This document shows positions 26,285 to 35,319 of a stretch of 53,041 nt of DNA, piece by piece. Source of the DNA: Aureispira sp. CCB-QB1. GTDB taxonomy: Bacteria; Bacteroidota; Bacteroidia; Chitinophagales; Saprospiraceae. A program made the translations under genes and the position numbers. Positions within the stretch are counted from its first letter, which is position 1. Every line of letters begins with the position of its first letter. The stretch spans positions 1 through 53,041 of the forward strand of contig CAMBRK010000024.1 of NCBI GenBank assembly GCA_945870185.1, read 5' to 3'. The notes under the pieces are model-generated. The model was given only the letters and a program-made list of their open reading frames with translations, searched no databases and was not told where the DNA came from.

Positions 26285-28525
26285 TTATTTTGTAAACCTT
26301 AATAACAGTGCCGGTAATAGTAGTAAATCACAAACAAGTGCGCTCACTAAAGTTACAGCAATCAATACGCCTACTGTAAATGTAGGAGGATTGACTGAAA
26401 AAACCATAAGAAAGAAACCAAAGAACATGACTATGGTCGTAAATATGATGGCTTTTCCTGTCTCATGTATGGTCGTGTGAATGGCTTTCTCTTTGGGCAT
26501 TCCATGTGTTAAACACAGCTTAAATTTGCTAAGAAAATGTATAGAATCATCCACCGCGATTCCAAAAATAATGGAAAACATAATCGCAACTCCAGCCTCC
26601 AATTCGATACCAAAATAACCAATAATTGCAGCTGCAAAAAGTAATGGAATCACATTAGGAATCAGTGCGACGACCAACATTCTGAAAGATGTAAAAAGGA
26701 ATGCCATAAGTACAGATATGATCAAGATAGAAAAGCCCAAACCTTGTAACAAGCTTTTAGTGACATACTCAGAGTTCTTATCTAGGATCAGACCAGTTCC
26801 TGTTCTTTTTACGGAGATTAAAGATGTATCAATGTTTTTATTGACCCAGTCATCAAGTTCCGTACCTAAAGCTTTAATTTTATCAGCTCCAATATCTGAA
26901 ATACGAGCAGAAATTCTGGTTTTTTGCTGGTCTTTACTGAGCAAAACATTAGATTCATCTTTCAGGCCGCGTTCTACAATCTTCTGAGCCGCATAAAATG
27001 ATTCTTCATCTTCTGGAAAAAGATAAGATTCTTTGGCATTGGAATTATTCATTTTGTTTATACTCCGATAAAGAGTAGCCAACGATAAAGAAGATTTGAT
27101 CACACCTGTGGACTTAGCTTTTTGTTCTATTTTATCCACTTCCTTTAGTATTAAATAATCGTCTGCTTTTTCTTCAGTTTTTGATTCAATAGCAAACTCA
27201 AGGGGTCGGAATCCAGCATAATTTTTTTCAAAGAATAAGAAATCTGTCGTGACTTTAGAGCCTCGAGGTAGGTTATCTTCTATGTTATAATTGGTGCTGA
27301 TTTTGGATATCCCTAATGCAAAGATCATGAGCAAAGCTAAAAATATTATAAAAATTCGTTTTTGATAAACTTTAGTAACCCTAAATATTTTTTCTAGGTA
27401 AGTTGTCCATCTGGATCCGTCGTTTTGTATTTTAATGATTTGATTTTTATCAAATAAAGATAGTACGGATGTTGTAAAAAACAAAACTGTAAAATAAGCT
27501 ATCATCACTCCTATAGCGGCATTCAACCCGAAATCCTGTATTGTTTTAAGTTTTGAAAAATATAAAGAAGCAAACCCTATAGCTGTAGTTGCAGAGGTCA
27601 TAAATGTAGCTAGGCCGATTTCCTTGATGGTAATTTCCATGGCTATTTGCTTCGAGTTTCCCTTGTTGAGTTCATCTACATATTTACTAAAGATATGGAT
27701 TACATCCGAAGACCCTACAATCAACATAATTACAGGAAATAATGCAGATACAGCATTGAGCTCAACGCCTGCAGCCCCAAGGTAGCCCATAAAAAGAAGT
27801 AAACCCAAAGCAATACTGCCAAGAGAAATAGCTATGCCGATAGGTTTCCTATAAATCAAAAACATGATAAATGTAACCAAAATGATTGAGGTAATAAAGG
27901 CCATCATCATTTCTTTTTTCTGAAAATCTACCAGTTCTCTTTGAAAATAGGCTCGACCAAGTATATGTGCATTTTGTGAGAGCCTATAAGAAACTAATAG
28001 CGAGTCAACTCTGTCAGTAAGTTCTCTTGACTCATCCATCCCTAGATCTGATTTAGTCTTACAAGCTATTACCATTGATGTTCCTGCAGAATCTATAAGG
28101 TTGTAAACCAATCGTTCGTCGTTGATGAGATTTGTGCTATCGCTTTCATAATATTCTGGGCTATCCATGTGAATCATAGGAATAGCCGTAATACCAAAAG
28201 GTGTTTTTACAGGTACGCTCAAGGTTGTCAAAGATTGTACTCTAGTAATATGAGGAGCTTCCTTTACAGCTAAACTCAAGTGATGAAATGTAGCAAGAAA
28301 AGAAGAATCGAAAACAGTGGGTTTATTTTCTATAGCAAGTAGTAAAAAATTGTCATCAGATTCAAATTCTTTTGAAAATTTTTTATAGAACTCTAGGTCA
28401 GGGTCGCCCTTGGGAAAAAATTGATCAAATGAAAAACTAAATTTTAATTGGGTGCCGAAATATACACTAAATGTAGACATCAAAATGAATAATACAATAA
28501 TCGGCTTGCGAAACTTTAGCAACAT
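26285..28525 (-). CDS. RND/MMPL-family exporter
   Basis: 746 residues with the patched-like layout of one membrane helix, a large periplasmic loop (about 35-200), five helices, one helix near 390, a second loop (about 415-600) and five more helices. The paired motifs VGSSDVIHIFSKYVDEL and FGIAVDDSIHFLSKF are the equivalent fourth-helix segments carrying the charged residues of proton-driven RND transporters. Members of this size are lipid or hopanoid exporters (MMPL, HpnN). The cargo cannot be inferred. No membrane-fusion or outer-membrane partner gene is adjacent, so it may act alone. Confidence 0.88.
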   Translation of the reverse strand: MLLKFRKPIIVLFILMSTFSVYFGTQLKFSFSFDQFFPKGDPDLEFYKKFSKEFESDDNFLLLAIENKPTVFDSSFLATFHHLSLAVKEAPHITRVQSLTTLSVPVKTPFGITAIPMIHMDSPEYYESDSTNLINDERLVYNLIDSAGTSMVIACKTKSDLGMDESRELTDRVDSLLVSYRLSQNAHILGRAYFQRELVDFQKKEMMMAFITSIILVTFIMFLIYRKPIGIAISLGSIALGLLLFMGYLGAAGVELNAVSALFPVIMLIVGSSDVIHIFSKYVDELNKGNSKQIAMEITIKEIGLATFMTSATTAIGFASLYFSKLKTIQDFGLNAAIGVMIAYFTVLFFTTSVLSLFDKNQIIKIQNDGSRWTTYLEKIFRVTKVYQKRIFIIFLALLMIFALGISKISTNYNIEDNLPRGSKVTTDFLFFEKNYAGFRPLEFAIESKTEEKADDYLILKEVDKIEQKAKSTGVIKSSLSLATLYRSINKMNNSNAKESYLFPEDEESFYAAQKIVERGLKDESNVLLSKDQQKTRISARISDIGADKIKALGTELDDWVNKNIDTSLISVKRTGTGLILDKNSEYVTKSLLQGLGFSILIISVLMAFLFTSFRMLVVALIPNVIPLLFAAAIIGYFGIELEAGVAIMFSIIFGIAVDDSIHFLSKFKLCLTHGMPKEKAIHTTIHETGKAIIFTTIVMFFGFFLMVFSVNPPTFTVGVLIAVTLVSALVCDLLLLPALLLRFTK

Positions 28526-28590
28526 CTTAAATGATTAGAATGAACAAACAATACAAATAATCTGGTTTTGTTTAAGTTCGATTAAAATAA

Positions 28591-28621
28591 TTTGATACTA
28601 GAAATTAAAAGCGTATCTTTG
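28591..28621 (+). promoter_or_regulatory. Full -33/-7 promoter of the GT9 gene, nearly leaderless
   Basis: TTTG at 28591-28594, a 19-base spacer and TATCTTTG at 28614-28621 make a perfect match to the Bacteroidota consensus TTTG-N19-TAnnTTTG. The ATG at 28628 begins only six bases after the box, so the mRNA should be leaderless or almost so. Confidence 0.75.
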
Positions 28622-28627
28622 TAATCC

Positions 28628-29611
28628 ATGAGTACAGAAGTAAAAAAAGTCTTAATCATAAGGTTTTCTTCCATAGGAGACATCGTGCTGACTACACCTA
28701 TCATAAGATGTATAAAGCAGCAATTAGGATCAGAAGTTCACTACCTGACCAAACCTAATTTTGCGCATATCATTCACGAAAGCCCATACATAGACAAAAT
28801 TATCAAGCTTAAAGAACCTTTAAGTGAAACCATTGCAGAACTCAAGGCAGAAGGTTACGATTTGATAATTGATTTACAAAAAAACATGAGATCTTATCGA
28901 ATAGGTATGGCGCTTCACACCAAAACGATAAGATATGATAAACTCAATGTCAGAAAATGGTTGTCCGTAAGGTTAAAATGGAATTTACTACCAGAAAAGA
29001 AACATTTGGTAGATAGATATTTTGAGGCATTACAACCATTGAATATAAAAGATGATGGAATGGGCCTAGACTACTTCATTATGACTGAAGATGAGTATGA
29101 CGCTCAAGAGTTAGTAAAGGGGATAAAATATCAGGTATTAGTACTTGGAGCCACCTATTTTACAAAACGTATACCCAAAGAGAAATGTGTGGAAATTATC
29201 GCAGGGTATAGTGGGCACACATTACTAGCAGGAGGAAAAGATGTTTCAGCGCTTGCCAAAGAATTATCACAAATTTTTCCTGAAAAGGTAATCGATTTTT
29301 GTGGTAAGGTAGGCTTGGGCGTAAGTGCTGGTTTTGTTAAGCACAGCCGTAGAGTTATATCAGGAGACACTGGACTCATGCACATTGCAGCGGCATTACA
29401 AAAGGAAATCATAGTATTATGGGGCAATACTATTCCTGAATTCGGGATGTATCCATACTATGGTTTTAAAAATAGCGAAAAACAGATCAACTTAGAAGTA
29501 AATGGTTTGACGTGTAGACCTTGTTCAAAATTGGGATATGACGAATGTCCTTTAGGACATTTTAAATGTATGCTGGACCAAAAAATAGCTGACGAACTTT
29601 TAAAAGATTGA
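28628..29611 (+). CDS. Glycosyltransferase family 9 (heptosyltransferase-like)
   Basis: 327 residues, cytosolic GT-B fold. KVLIIRFSSIGDIVLTTPIIRCIKQQLG is the conserved family start. The C-terminal half has AGGKD, ISGDTGLMHIAAALQKEIIVLWG (the sugar-nucleotide-binding loop), and a cysteine-rich tail CRPCSKLGYDECPLGHFKCM common in Bacteroidota members. GT9 enzymes add ADP-heptose, or related sugars, to the inner core of lipopolysaccharide. The exact donor is not determined here. No other LPS genes are adjacent. Confidence 0.92.
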   Translation: MSTEVKKVLIIRFSSIGDIVLTTPIIRCIKQQLGSEVHYLTKPNFAHIIHESPYIDKIIKLKEPLSETIAELKAEGYDLIIDLQKNMRSYRIGMALHTKTIRYDKLNVRKWLSVRLKWNLLPEKKHLVDRYFEALQPLNIKDDGMGLDYFIMTEDEYDAQELVKGIKYQVLVLGATYFTKRIPKEKCVEIIAGYSGHTLLAGGKDVSALAKELSQIFPEKVIDFCGKVGLGVSAGFVKHSRRVISGDTGLMHIAAALQKEIIVLWGNTIPEFGMYPYYGFKNSEKQINLEVNGLTCRPCSKLGYDECPLGHFKCMLDQKIADELLKD

Positions 29612-29960
29612 GATTATTTCTTTTTTAGAATCTACATAAGGATAGTTGGGCTGGAACAAATGGAGTTGCTTTGTGACATTCTATTTGACAAGATTGTAAA
29701 AATTATGTATATTTATTTTCAATAAGTTAATTTTAAAAACTATATATTTGCACTTTATATCGAAGATTCCCTTGTATTTATTGATCAATTAAAAATTTGG
29801 CGCATTATTTGCACTGAATATTATATGTTACTAGACTTTATGTAGTTTTATATCGTTATACACTCAGAAAGTTTTGACAACATGTGAAAAATATATTGAA
29901 TAAATCATAAAATAATATATAATTTTGCAAACTGATTTTATCATTCTAAAAATTTCCGAC
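29612..29960. other. Intergenic gap upstream of the cohesin-repeat gene
   Basis: 349 AT-rich bases without a gene. It includes a TAATTTTG box at 29920-29927 for the downstream gene. I see no terminator hairpin after the GT9 gene, no RNA gene and no clear repeat. Confidence 0.5.
29920..29927 (+). promoter_or_regulatory. -7 promoter box for the surface-protein/porP pair
   Basis: TAATTTTG ends 33 bases before the ATG at 29961. It places the earlier in-frame start at 29925 inside the promoter box, which favours 29961, where a proper signal peptide begins. Confidence 0.5.
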
Positions 29961-32900
29961 ATGAGGAAAATCTTTTTTACACTATTAACAGGAATTTTTT
30001 TCTGTATAAACTTTGCTTCCGCCCAAGTGAATATTGCTATGTCAAGTTCAGAGGTGGATCCAGGAGCGAATGCATCGGTAGATGTGACGGCTTCCAATTT
30101 TACAGGTCTCATTGGGCTACAGTTTTCTGTAAACTATGATTCCTTGGTTTTGGAGTTTGTTAATGTCACCAATATTAATACAGCAGCTTTAAGAGGGTTG
30201 TCTGCAGGAAGTATTGGTATACCTGGATCAGGTGTAGCAATCAAAAAAGGTCAAATGACATTTGCGTGGGATGATCCAGGTCCTCCAGGAGGTGTGGGAG
30301 CTTTCGGTGTTACTTTACCTGCAAATACTAGACTTTTTACAATAAATTTTAAAGCGATAGGTGCTAAAAGTACTCAATCGGATATTGTCACCAGCAATAC
30401 TCCAAGAAGGGTCAATGTAGTGTATACTAACTTCTCAGAAGATCAAAACCTCACTAATACTAAAGGGACCGTGAGGATTAAAGGAGATGGCCCACCACCA
30501 CCACCGCCTACTTGTGTCGATCCTGTATGTACGAACCCCAATGCATTGACTTTTACTGGTTCAGTTGTAAGCGCAAGCAAAGATCAGACCATACGTATAC
30601 CTATACGAGTAAAGAACTTTAAAATCATGCAATCTGGTCAAGGTTCCATAAAATGGGATCCGGCCATCTTACAATATACACAAGTAATAACACCACAGTC
30701 AGGTGGTATTCCTAATTTTTCTGGTGGATTTAACGCTGCTGGCGCACCAACAGGAGAATTTAAATACCTTTGGTTCAATGACCAGCCTGCAATTCCACTG
30801 ACTTTACCAGATAACACTGTGGTTATGGAGCTTGAATTCAAAGTTCTGACTGCTACGGGTACAGGATGTGTACAAATAGGAATAGGAACTTTAGAGACCA
30901 TATGGGAGGACGACAAAGGAGTTGTACCTGTATGTTATACCTATGGTAAAATCAATATTGGTACCGATCCTATACCACCGGTAAAAATCAAAACAGGAAC
31001 GGGATCTGGCAAAAAAGGAGATATTATTTGTGTAGATGTAACCGTTGAAGATTTTGATAACATATTTGGTCTCCAGACTAGATTTGGATGGGATAATGCA
31101 CAACTTAAATTCATCAGAACAGAAGGATATAATTTAGATGGACTGAACTCCTCTGTTTTTTCAAATACAACCAATACGTTAAATCTTGCTTGGACTACCG
31201 GAAATTCAATTTCTAGAGCTGATGGAGTTGTGATTTTTAAAATATGTTTTGAGTTATTATGTCCTACAGTTAATAATTACACTGCAAATATCAATGTACC
31301 TGGACCTACTGATGTAACAGGTACACTAAATGGAGTTCCTGCTATGGTACCAAGTACTGCAACAGGAGGTTCAATTTTAATTGAATGTATAGATGCACCT
31401 AAACCAACGTGTACAGTAGGAATAATTACACCTCCCAACTGTAACGGAGGAACCAATGGTAGTGTGGCAATCACTGTTTTAAATGGAGATGCATGTAACT
31501 ATCAGTGGAAGACATCTGCAGGTACAAGCGTTAAAAGTGGTGCTGTTTCTGCGGGAAACCTTACTTTAACAGGAGTTGGTGCAGGAACTTATACTTTTGA
31601 AGTTGTATGTAGCGGTGTGGTCAGCACCACTTGCTCAGCAACGGTTACACAACCAACAGTTATTACTATACCTACAACGGGAGTAGTTACCAATGCTGCG
31701 TGCGGAAATAAAGGCTCAATAAATATTAGTACAACATCAGGTGGAAGCGGAGGATATCAATACAATTGGAATCCATCATTAGGCAATATACCAAATCCTA
31801 CCAATCTGAATGCTGGTACTTACAGTGTGACCGTCACTGATTCAAAAGGTTGTACAGCTACATCTTCATATGTTGTAGGAAACACTCAGACACCTCTATC
31901 AACAGTAACACTTACTCCTACCAATGTAAAATGTAATGCAGGAAGTGACGGCAGAATTGCCGTAAATGTAAGTAGTGGATGTACTCCGTATACTTACACA
32001 TGGTCGGGTGGACTTACAGGGTCTAATCCTCAGAATGTGAGGGCAGGAAGCTATACTGTAACTGTAACCGATAGTGCTACACCAGCACAATCAGGTACTG
32101 CTACCGTTACAATCACCGAACCAATGCCTGTAACAATCAATGTCACAAGCATAACTCCTGCTTCAAGTACCACAGCTGCTGATGGAGGAATAAACATTAC
32201 TGTAGCCGGCGGAACTGCTAATTACAGAACGATGTGGTCTGGAGGTATTCCTGATGGACAGACATCAGCTACTTTAGCAATAGATAAGCTTAGGGCAGGA
32301 ACATATAATGTAACCGTAACAGATGCAAACGGATGTACGGCTGTCAGAAATGGAATTGAAGTTCCTATAATAACTGATCCACAAATTGCGCCTGAATTGG
32401 GTACAGTGTCAGTAACCAGTAATTTTACAGGATTTGGAATTAAGTGTTTTGGTGAGACCAATGGTGTGATCAGCGGCACTTTAACAAAAGGATCACTTCC
32501 AATAACTTTAACGTTAAAATCTGGACCTAATACCATAGGTACTCCTCAGGTGGTTAATCTTCTTAACTTTACATTTTCAAATCTTTCTGCAGGTAAATAC
32601 ACTATCACAGCAACGAATAGCGTAGGAACAGTAGTTTCACAAGAAATTACGATCATAGAACCATCGAGATTGAATGCTTCCGTCACCAGAAATTGTTCTG
32701 AACCAAACAAAGAAACTGGCTCCATAGAAATAAATATGGGGAATACAGGTGCTGGAAATTATGGATATAGATGGTTTCACAGTCAAAATGTCATTACGAA
32801 TAAAGCAGATGGCTTGAGCGAAGGGTTTTATAATATTACCGTTACGGATGCTAATCTTTGTGAGCTGAGATTGACAAATCAAGAAGTAATAGAGTGTTTG

Positions 32901-33191
32901 ATAGGTGGTGACTGTTTCACATCAACAACTATCATAACTCCAAACGGAGACGGACTAAATGATTTATTTATAATAAATTGTGCCGATAAAAACTCATCAG
33001 ATTTATCCATTTTTGACAGATGGGGAAAACTGGTATATTCTCAGGCAAATTATGACAATACCTGGCAAGGTGTGGACTCAGACAAGGAGAACTTGCGCGA
33101 AGGAGCCTATATTTGGGTACTCAACGTAAATTTCGGACAAGGAAGAAGAGAAATTTATAAAGGTACCGTCACATTACTTCGTGGTGAATAA
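29961..33191 (+). CDS. T9SS-exported surface protein with cohesin-like and SprB repeats
   Basis: 1076 residues. The signal peptide ends INFASAQ. Three cohesin-like beta domains follow (about 23-150, 185-325, 330-480), each with a GLQF/GSIKWDPAIL/GLQTRFGWDNAQLKF strand and a G-x-FxFxxxxA ending. They are split by a six-proline linker near 177. About 485-960 holds SprB-type repeats of the NGG-CTPYTYTWSGG and AGSYTVTVTD kind. The C-terminal T9SS type B sorting domain (about 985-1076) starts with STTIITPNGDGLNDLF and ends YKGTVTLLR. It is predicted to be an exported, cell-surface adhesin or gliding-type protein. The PorP/SprF partner follows 31 bases later. Confidence 0.9.
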   Translation: MRKIFFTLLTGIFFCINFASAQVNIAMSSSEVDPGANASVDVTASNFTGLIGLQFSVNYDSLVLEFVNVTNINTAALRGLSAGSIGIPGSGVAIKKGQMTFAWDDPGPPGGVGAFGVTLPANTRLFTINFKAIGAKSTQSDIVTSNTPRRVNVVYTNFSEDQNLTNTKGTVRIKGDGPPPPPPTCVDPVCTNPNALTFTGSVVSASKDQTIRIPIRVKNFKIMQSGQGSIKWDPAILQYTQVITPQSGGIPNFSGGFNAAGAPTGEFKYLWFNDQPAIPLTLPDNTVVMELEFKVLTATGTGCVQIGIGTLETIWEDDKGVVPVCYTYGKINIGTDPIPPVKIKTGTGSGKKGDIICVDVTVEDFDNIFGLQTRFGWDNAQLKFIRTEGYNLDGLNSSVFSNTTNTLNLAWTTGNSISRADGVVIFKICFELLCPTVNNYTANINVPGPTDVTGTLNGVPAMVPSTATGGSILIECIDAPKPTCTVGIITPPNCNGGTNGSVAITVLNGDACNYQWKTSAGTSVKSGAVSAGNLTLTGVGAGTYTFEVVCSGVVSTTCSATVTQPTVITIPTTGVVTNAACGNKGSINISTTSGGSGGYQYNWNPSLGNIPNPTNLNAGTYSVTVTDSKGCTATSSYVVGNTQTPLSTVTLTPTNVKCNAGSDGRIAVNVSSGCTPYTYTWSGGLTGSNPQNVRAGSYTVTVTDSATPAQSGTATVTITEPMPVTINVTSITPASSTTAADGGINITVAGGTANYRTMWSGGIPDGQTSATLAIDKLRAGTYNVTVTDANGCTAVRNGIEVPIITDPQIAPELGTVSVTSNFTGFGIKCFGETNGVISGTLTKGSLPITLTLKSGPNTIGTPQVVNLLNFTFSNLSAGKYTITATNSVGTVVSQEITIIEPSRLNASVTRNCSEPNKETGSIEINMGNTGAGNYGYRWFHSQNVITNKADGLSEGFYNITVTDANLCELRLTNQEVIECLIGGDCFTSTTIITPNGDGLNDLFIINCADKNSSDLSIFDRWGKLVYSQANYDNTWQGVDSDKENLREGAYIWVLNVNFGQGRREIYKGTVTLLRGE

Positions 33192-33222
33192 TTTAAATTT
33201 TGAACAGTATTAAAGGTAAAAT

Positions 33223-34137
33223 ATGAAAACAGTAAATATTTTTAAATCCGTCCTAGTGCTTTTTGTCATTATGAGTGTTTCTTCTTGGGTGACTGCACAG
33301 ACGTCTCGTTATTTTGACGAAAGGTACATCTATACCCAAGCACATCTTAATCCACAATTGATCAATCCAGGTTCATTTGGACATCAAATGAATCATAATG
33401 TACTATTGAATTACAGAAACAAATGGTCAGGCATAGATGGCGCACCTTCAACAATCACTCTTGCTTATAATGGTGCGATAGGTAATAAATTAGGCTTAGG
33501 TATTAATCTACTGAGCGATAGATTTGGTGAATTGGAAACTACTAAAGGAGCGGTAGGCTTGAGTTATATGATTGATTCAGAAAACAATAAAGTAGGTTTT
33601 GGTATATCTGCTGAATATATCAAACATGGTTTGTCAGGAGTAGGCAACTCTGCGCCTGGAGACCCAATAATCAATAGAGCACTATCGGGTACAGAATACT
33701 TTGATGCTTCTTTTGGATTGTATGGTTTATATATGCAGAGGTTATCTTATGGTTTGGTTTTACCGTCTGCCGTAAGTTCCAGAATCAGCGATATAGACAA
33801 TGATGCGCCCGAAGGAACGATAGGTTTTATCATGCAGGTTGGATACAAACTGGATGTACAGACGGATATCACTATGACTCCAAGTATCATGATGAAAAGG
33901 TTAAATAATGTGCCCACACATATTGATATGAACTTAGTTTTTGGCTTTTTGGAAGACAAACTTTTGGGTGGTGTCAACTATACTTTAGGGGCAGACAAGA
34001 GACTTGGATTTTTAATAGGTACAAAAATCGAGAAACTTAATTTTTTATATTCATACAATACATCTTCTCACCAGATCCAAGATTACAACAATGGATCTCA
34101 TGAGTTGACATTAGGTGTCAGTTTCGGGGGTAAATAA
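33223..34137 (+). CDS. PorP/SprF family outer-membrane protein
   Basis: 304 residues with a signal peptide ending SSWVTAQ. The mature part is an outer-membrane beta-barrel of the PorP/SprF family: the start QAHLNPQLINPGSFG, then NYRNKWSGIDGAPSTITLAYNGAI and GLGINLLSDRFGELETTKGAVGLSY are the family's conserved segments. SprF-type proteins are needed for export or surface attachment of the SprB-like protein encoded next to them, through the type IX system. Order and spacing here match that partnership. A strong terminator follows. Confidence 0.93.
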   Translation: MKTVNIFKSVLVLFVIMSVSSWVTAQTSRYFDERYIYTQAHLNPQLINPGSFGHQMNHNVLLNYRNKWSGIDGAPSTITLAYNGAIGNKLGLGINLLSDRFGELETTKGAVGLSYMIDSENNKVGFGISAEYIKHGLSGVGNSAPGDPIINRALSGTEYFDASFGLYGLYMQRLSYGLVLPSAVSSRISDIDNDAPEGTIGFIMQVGYKLDVQTDITMTPSIMMKRLNNVPTHIDMNLVFGFLEDKLLGGVNYTLGADKRLGFLIGTKIEKLNFLYSYNTSSHQIQDYNNGSHELTLGVSFGGK

Positions 34138-34157
34138 CTCTATTGTCATATAATTTT

Positions 34158-34191
34158 AAAAAGACCTTCAGCAATGTGGGTCTTTTTTTTT
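34158..34191 (+). terminator. Rho-independent terminator after porP/sprF
   Basis: AAAAAGACC pairs with GGTCTTTTT across a loop of about 12 bases, followed by a run of T to 34191. It closes the surface-protein operon 21 bases after its stop. The end of its T-run doubles as the -33 TTTG of the next promoter. Confidence 0.85.
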
Positions 34192-34219
34192 GGTATTAAT
34201 GATTACTTTATTATTTTTG
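34189..34219 (+). promoter_or_regulatory. Full -33/-7 promoter of the ACMSD-like gene
   Basis: TTTG at 34189-34192, a 19-base spacer and TATTTTTG at 34212-34219 match the Bacteroidota consensus exactly. The ATG at 34238 is 19 bases beyond the box. The -33 element overlaps the tail of the preceding terminator. Confidence 0.75.
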
Positions 34220-34237
34220 ACGAATATTAATTAAAAA

Positions 34238-35269
34238 ATGCGAATCAACGGCCACGGACACTTACTACCATACCCTCATCAAATTCCAAAATTTATGAAG
34301 GAAAGAGAGATTTTTTGGGTAGAAGACGATTGTTCTTATATGTGTCAGGGAGCTTGGCGCAGACCTGTAACTGATCCAAGTTTTTTCCTCGATCGCAAAC
34401 TGGATTGGATGCAAGCAAATGATATTGATAAAGAAGTGATTTTGAATTTGTCTCAATTATATTGCAATGGATATAAAAGGCAAGACTCAAAAGATGTCAT
34501 CACATTTCAAAATGATTACAACGCATCTATTCAGCATGAATATCCGGATAAATTTATTACGGGTTTTGTAATACAGCCATTATATGTGGATGATGCACTT
34601 CTAGAGATACAGCGATGTGTAGAAGAGTTGAGGATGCCTTTGCTGTGTCTACCAACGCATTTTTTGAATGCTGAAGGAAAATGGACGGCGATAGCAGGCG
34701 AATCAACGTTACCTATTTTCGAATTGGCCAATCAATACAAACTGGCTATAGAAATTCACCCTTATAACGCAGAAGAAATTATTAATTTGGAAGACAAATT
34801 TTGGCGATTTCATTTGATCTGGATGTGTGCTCAGACAGCTGATGCCTGGCATTTTTTTAGTTTGATGGACTTTCCGGATCGGTTTCCTGAGGTAAGGACC
34901 TGTTTTGCACATGGCAATCAATTTGGTCATATGGGATTGGGACGAAGAGTACAAGGCTACAAAGGACGACCAGATCTATTTAAGGGTACAAGAAACCCTG
35001 AAGAAAATCAACATGCTCAAAATGTATTTTTTGACACTTTGGTCCATGATGTACTTTCCTTTGAATTGATGGTCAAACGAGCAGGAACAGCTCAAATCAT
35101 AGCCGGATTAGATGATCCTTATCCTTTGGGAGAGATGGAAAGTGTTCCCGGATCTTATCCTGGTAAAGTCATAGATGACGCCGTCCTAGCCGAGGTTATA
35201 TCCAACATGGAGCGAGATCAAATCTGGTATGATAATGTGATGAGGTGGATATATCATTCTCCAAAATAA
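34238..35269 (+). CDS. Amidohydrolase, ACMSD-like
   Basis: 343 residues, amidohydrolase-2 TIM barrel. The metal ligands appear as NGHGHLLP (His6 and His8), EIHPYN, CFAHGNQFGH and the final Asp in GLDDPYPLG, the pattern of 2-amino-3-carboxymuconate-6-semialdehyde decarboxylase. That enzyme removes CO2 from the ring-opened product of 3-hydroxyanthranilate. Kynureninase directly follows, which supports a role in tryptophan breakdown through kynurenine. Other decarboxylases of the superfamily (resorcylate type) remain possible. Cytosolic. Confidence 0.82.
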   Translation: MRINGHGHLLPYPHQIPKFMKEREIFWVEDDCSYMCQGAWRRPVTDPSFFLDRKLDWMQANDIDKEVILNLSQLYCNGYKRQDSKDVITFQNDYNASIQHEYPDKFITGFVIQPLYVDDALLEIQRCVEELRMPLLCLPTHFLNAEGKWTAIAGESTLPIFELANQYKLAIEIHPYNAEEIINLEDKFWRFHLIWMCAQTADAWHFFSLMDFPDRFPEVRTCFAHGNQFGHMGLGRRVQGYKGRPDLFKGTRNPEENQHAQNVFFDTLVHDVLSFELMVKRAGTAQIIAGLDDPYPLGEMESVPGSYPGKVIDDAVLAEVISNMERDQIWYDNVMRWIYHSPK

Positions 35270-35291
35270 ATAAATTTCTTTCTCGATTTTT

Positions 35292-35299
35292 TATCTTTG
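35292..35299 (+). promoter_or_regulatory. -7 promoter box for kynU
   Basis: TATCTTTG, 20 bases before the TTG at 35320. It argues that kynU can be transcribed separately from the gene upstream and that translation begins after about 35305. No TTTG at the ideal -33 distance. Confidence 0.5.
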
Positions 35300-35319
35300 T
35301 ACTTCTAAATAAAACGCCA

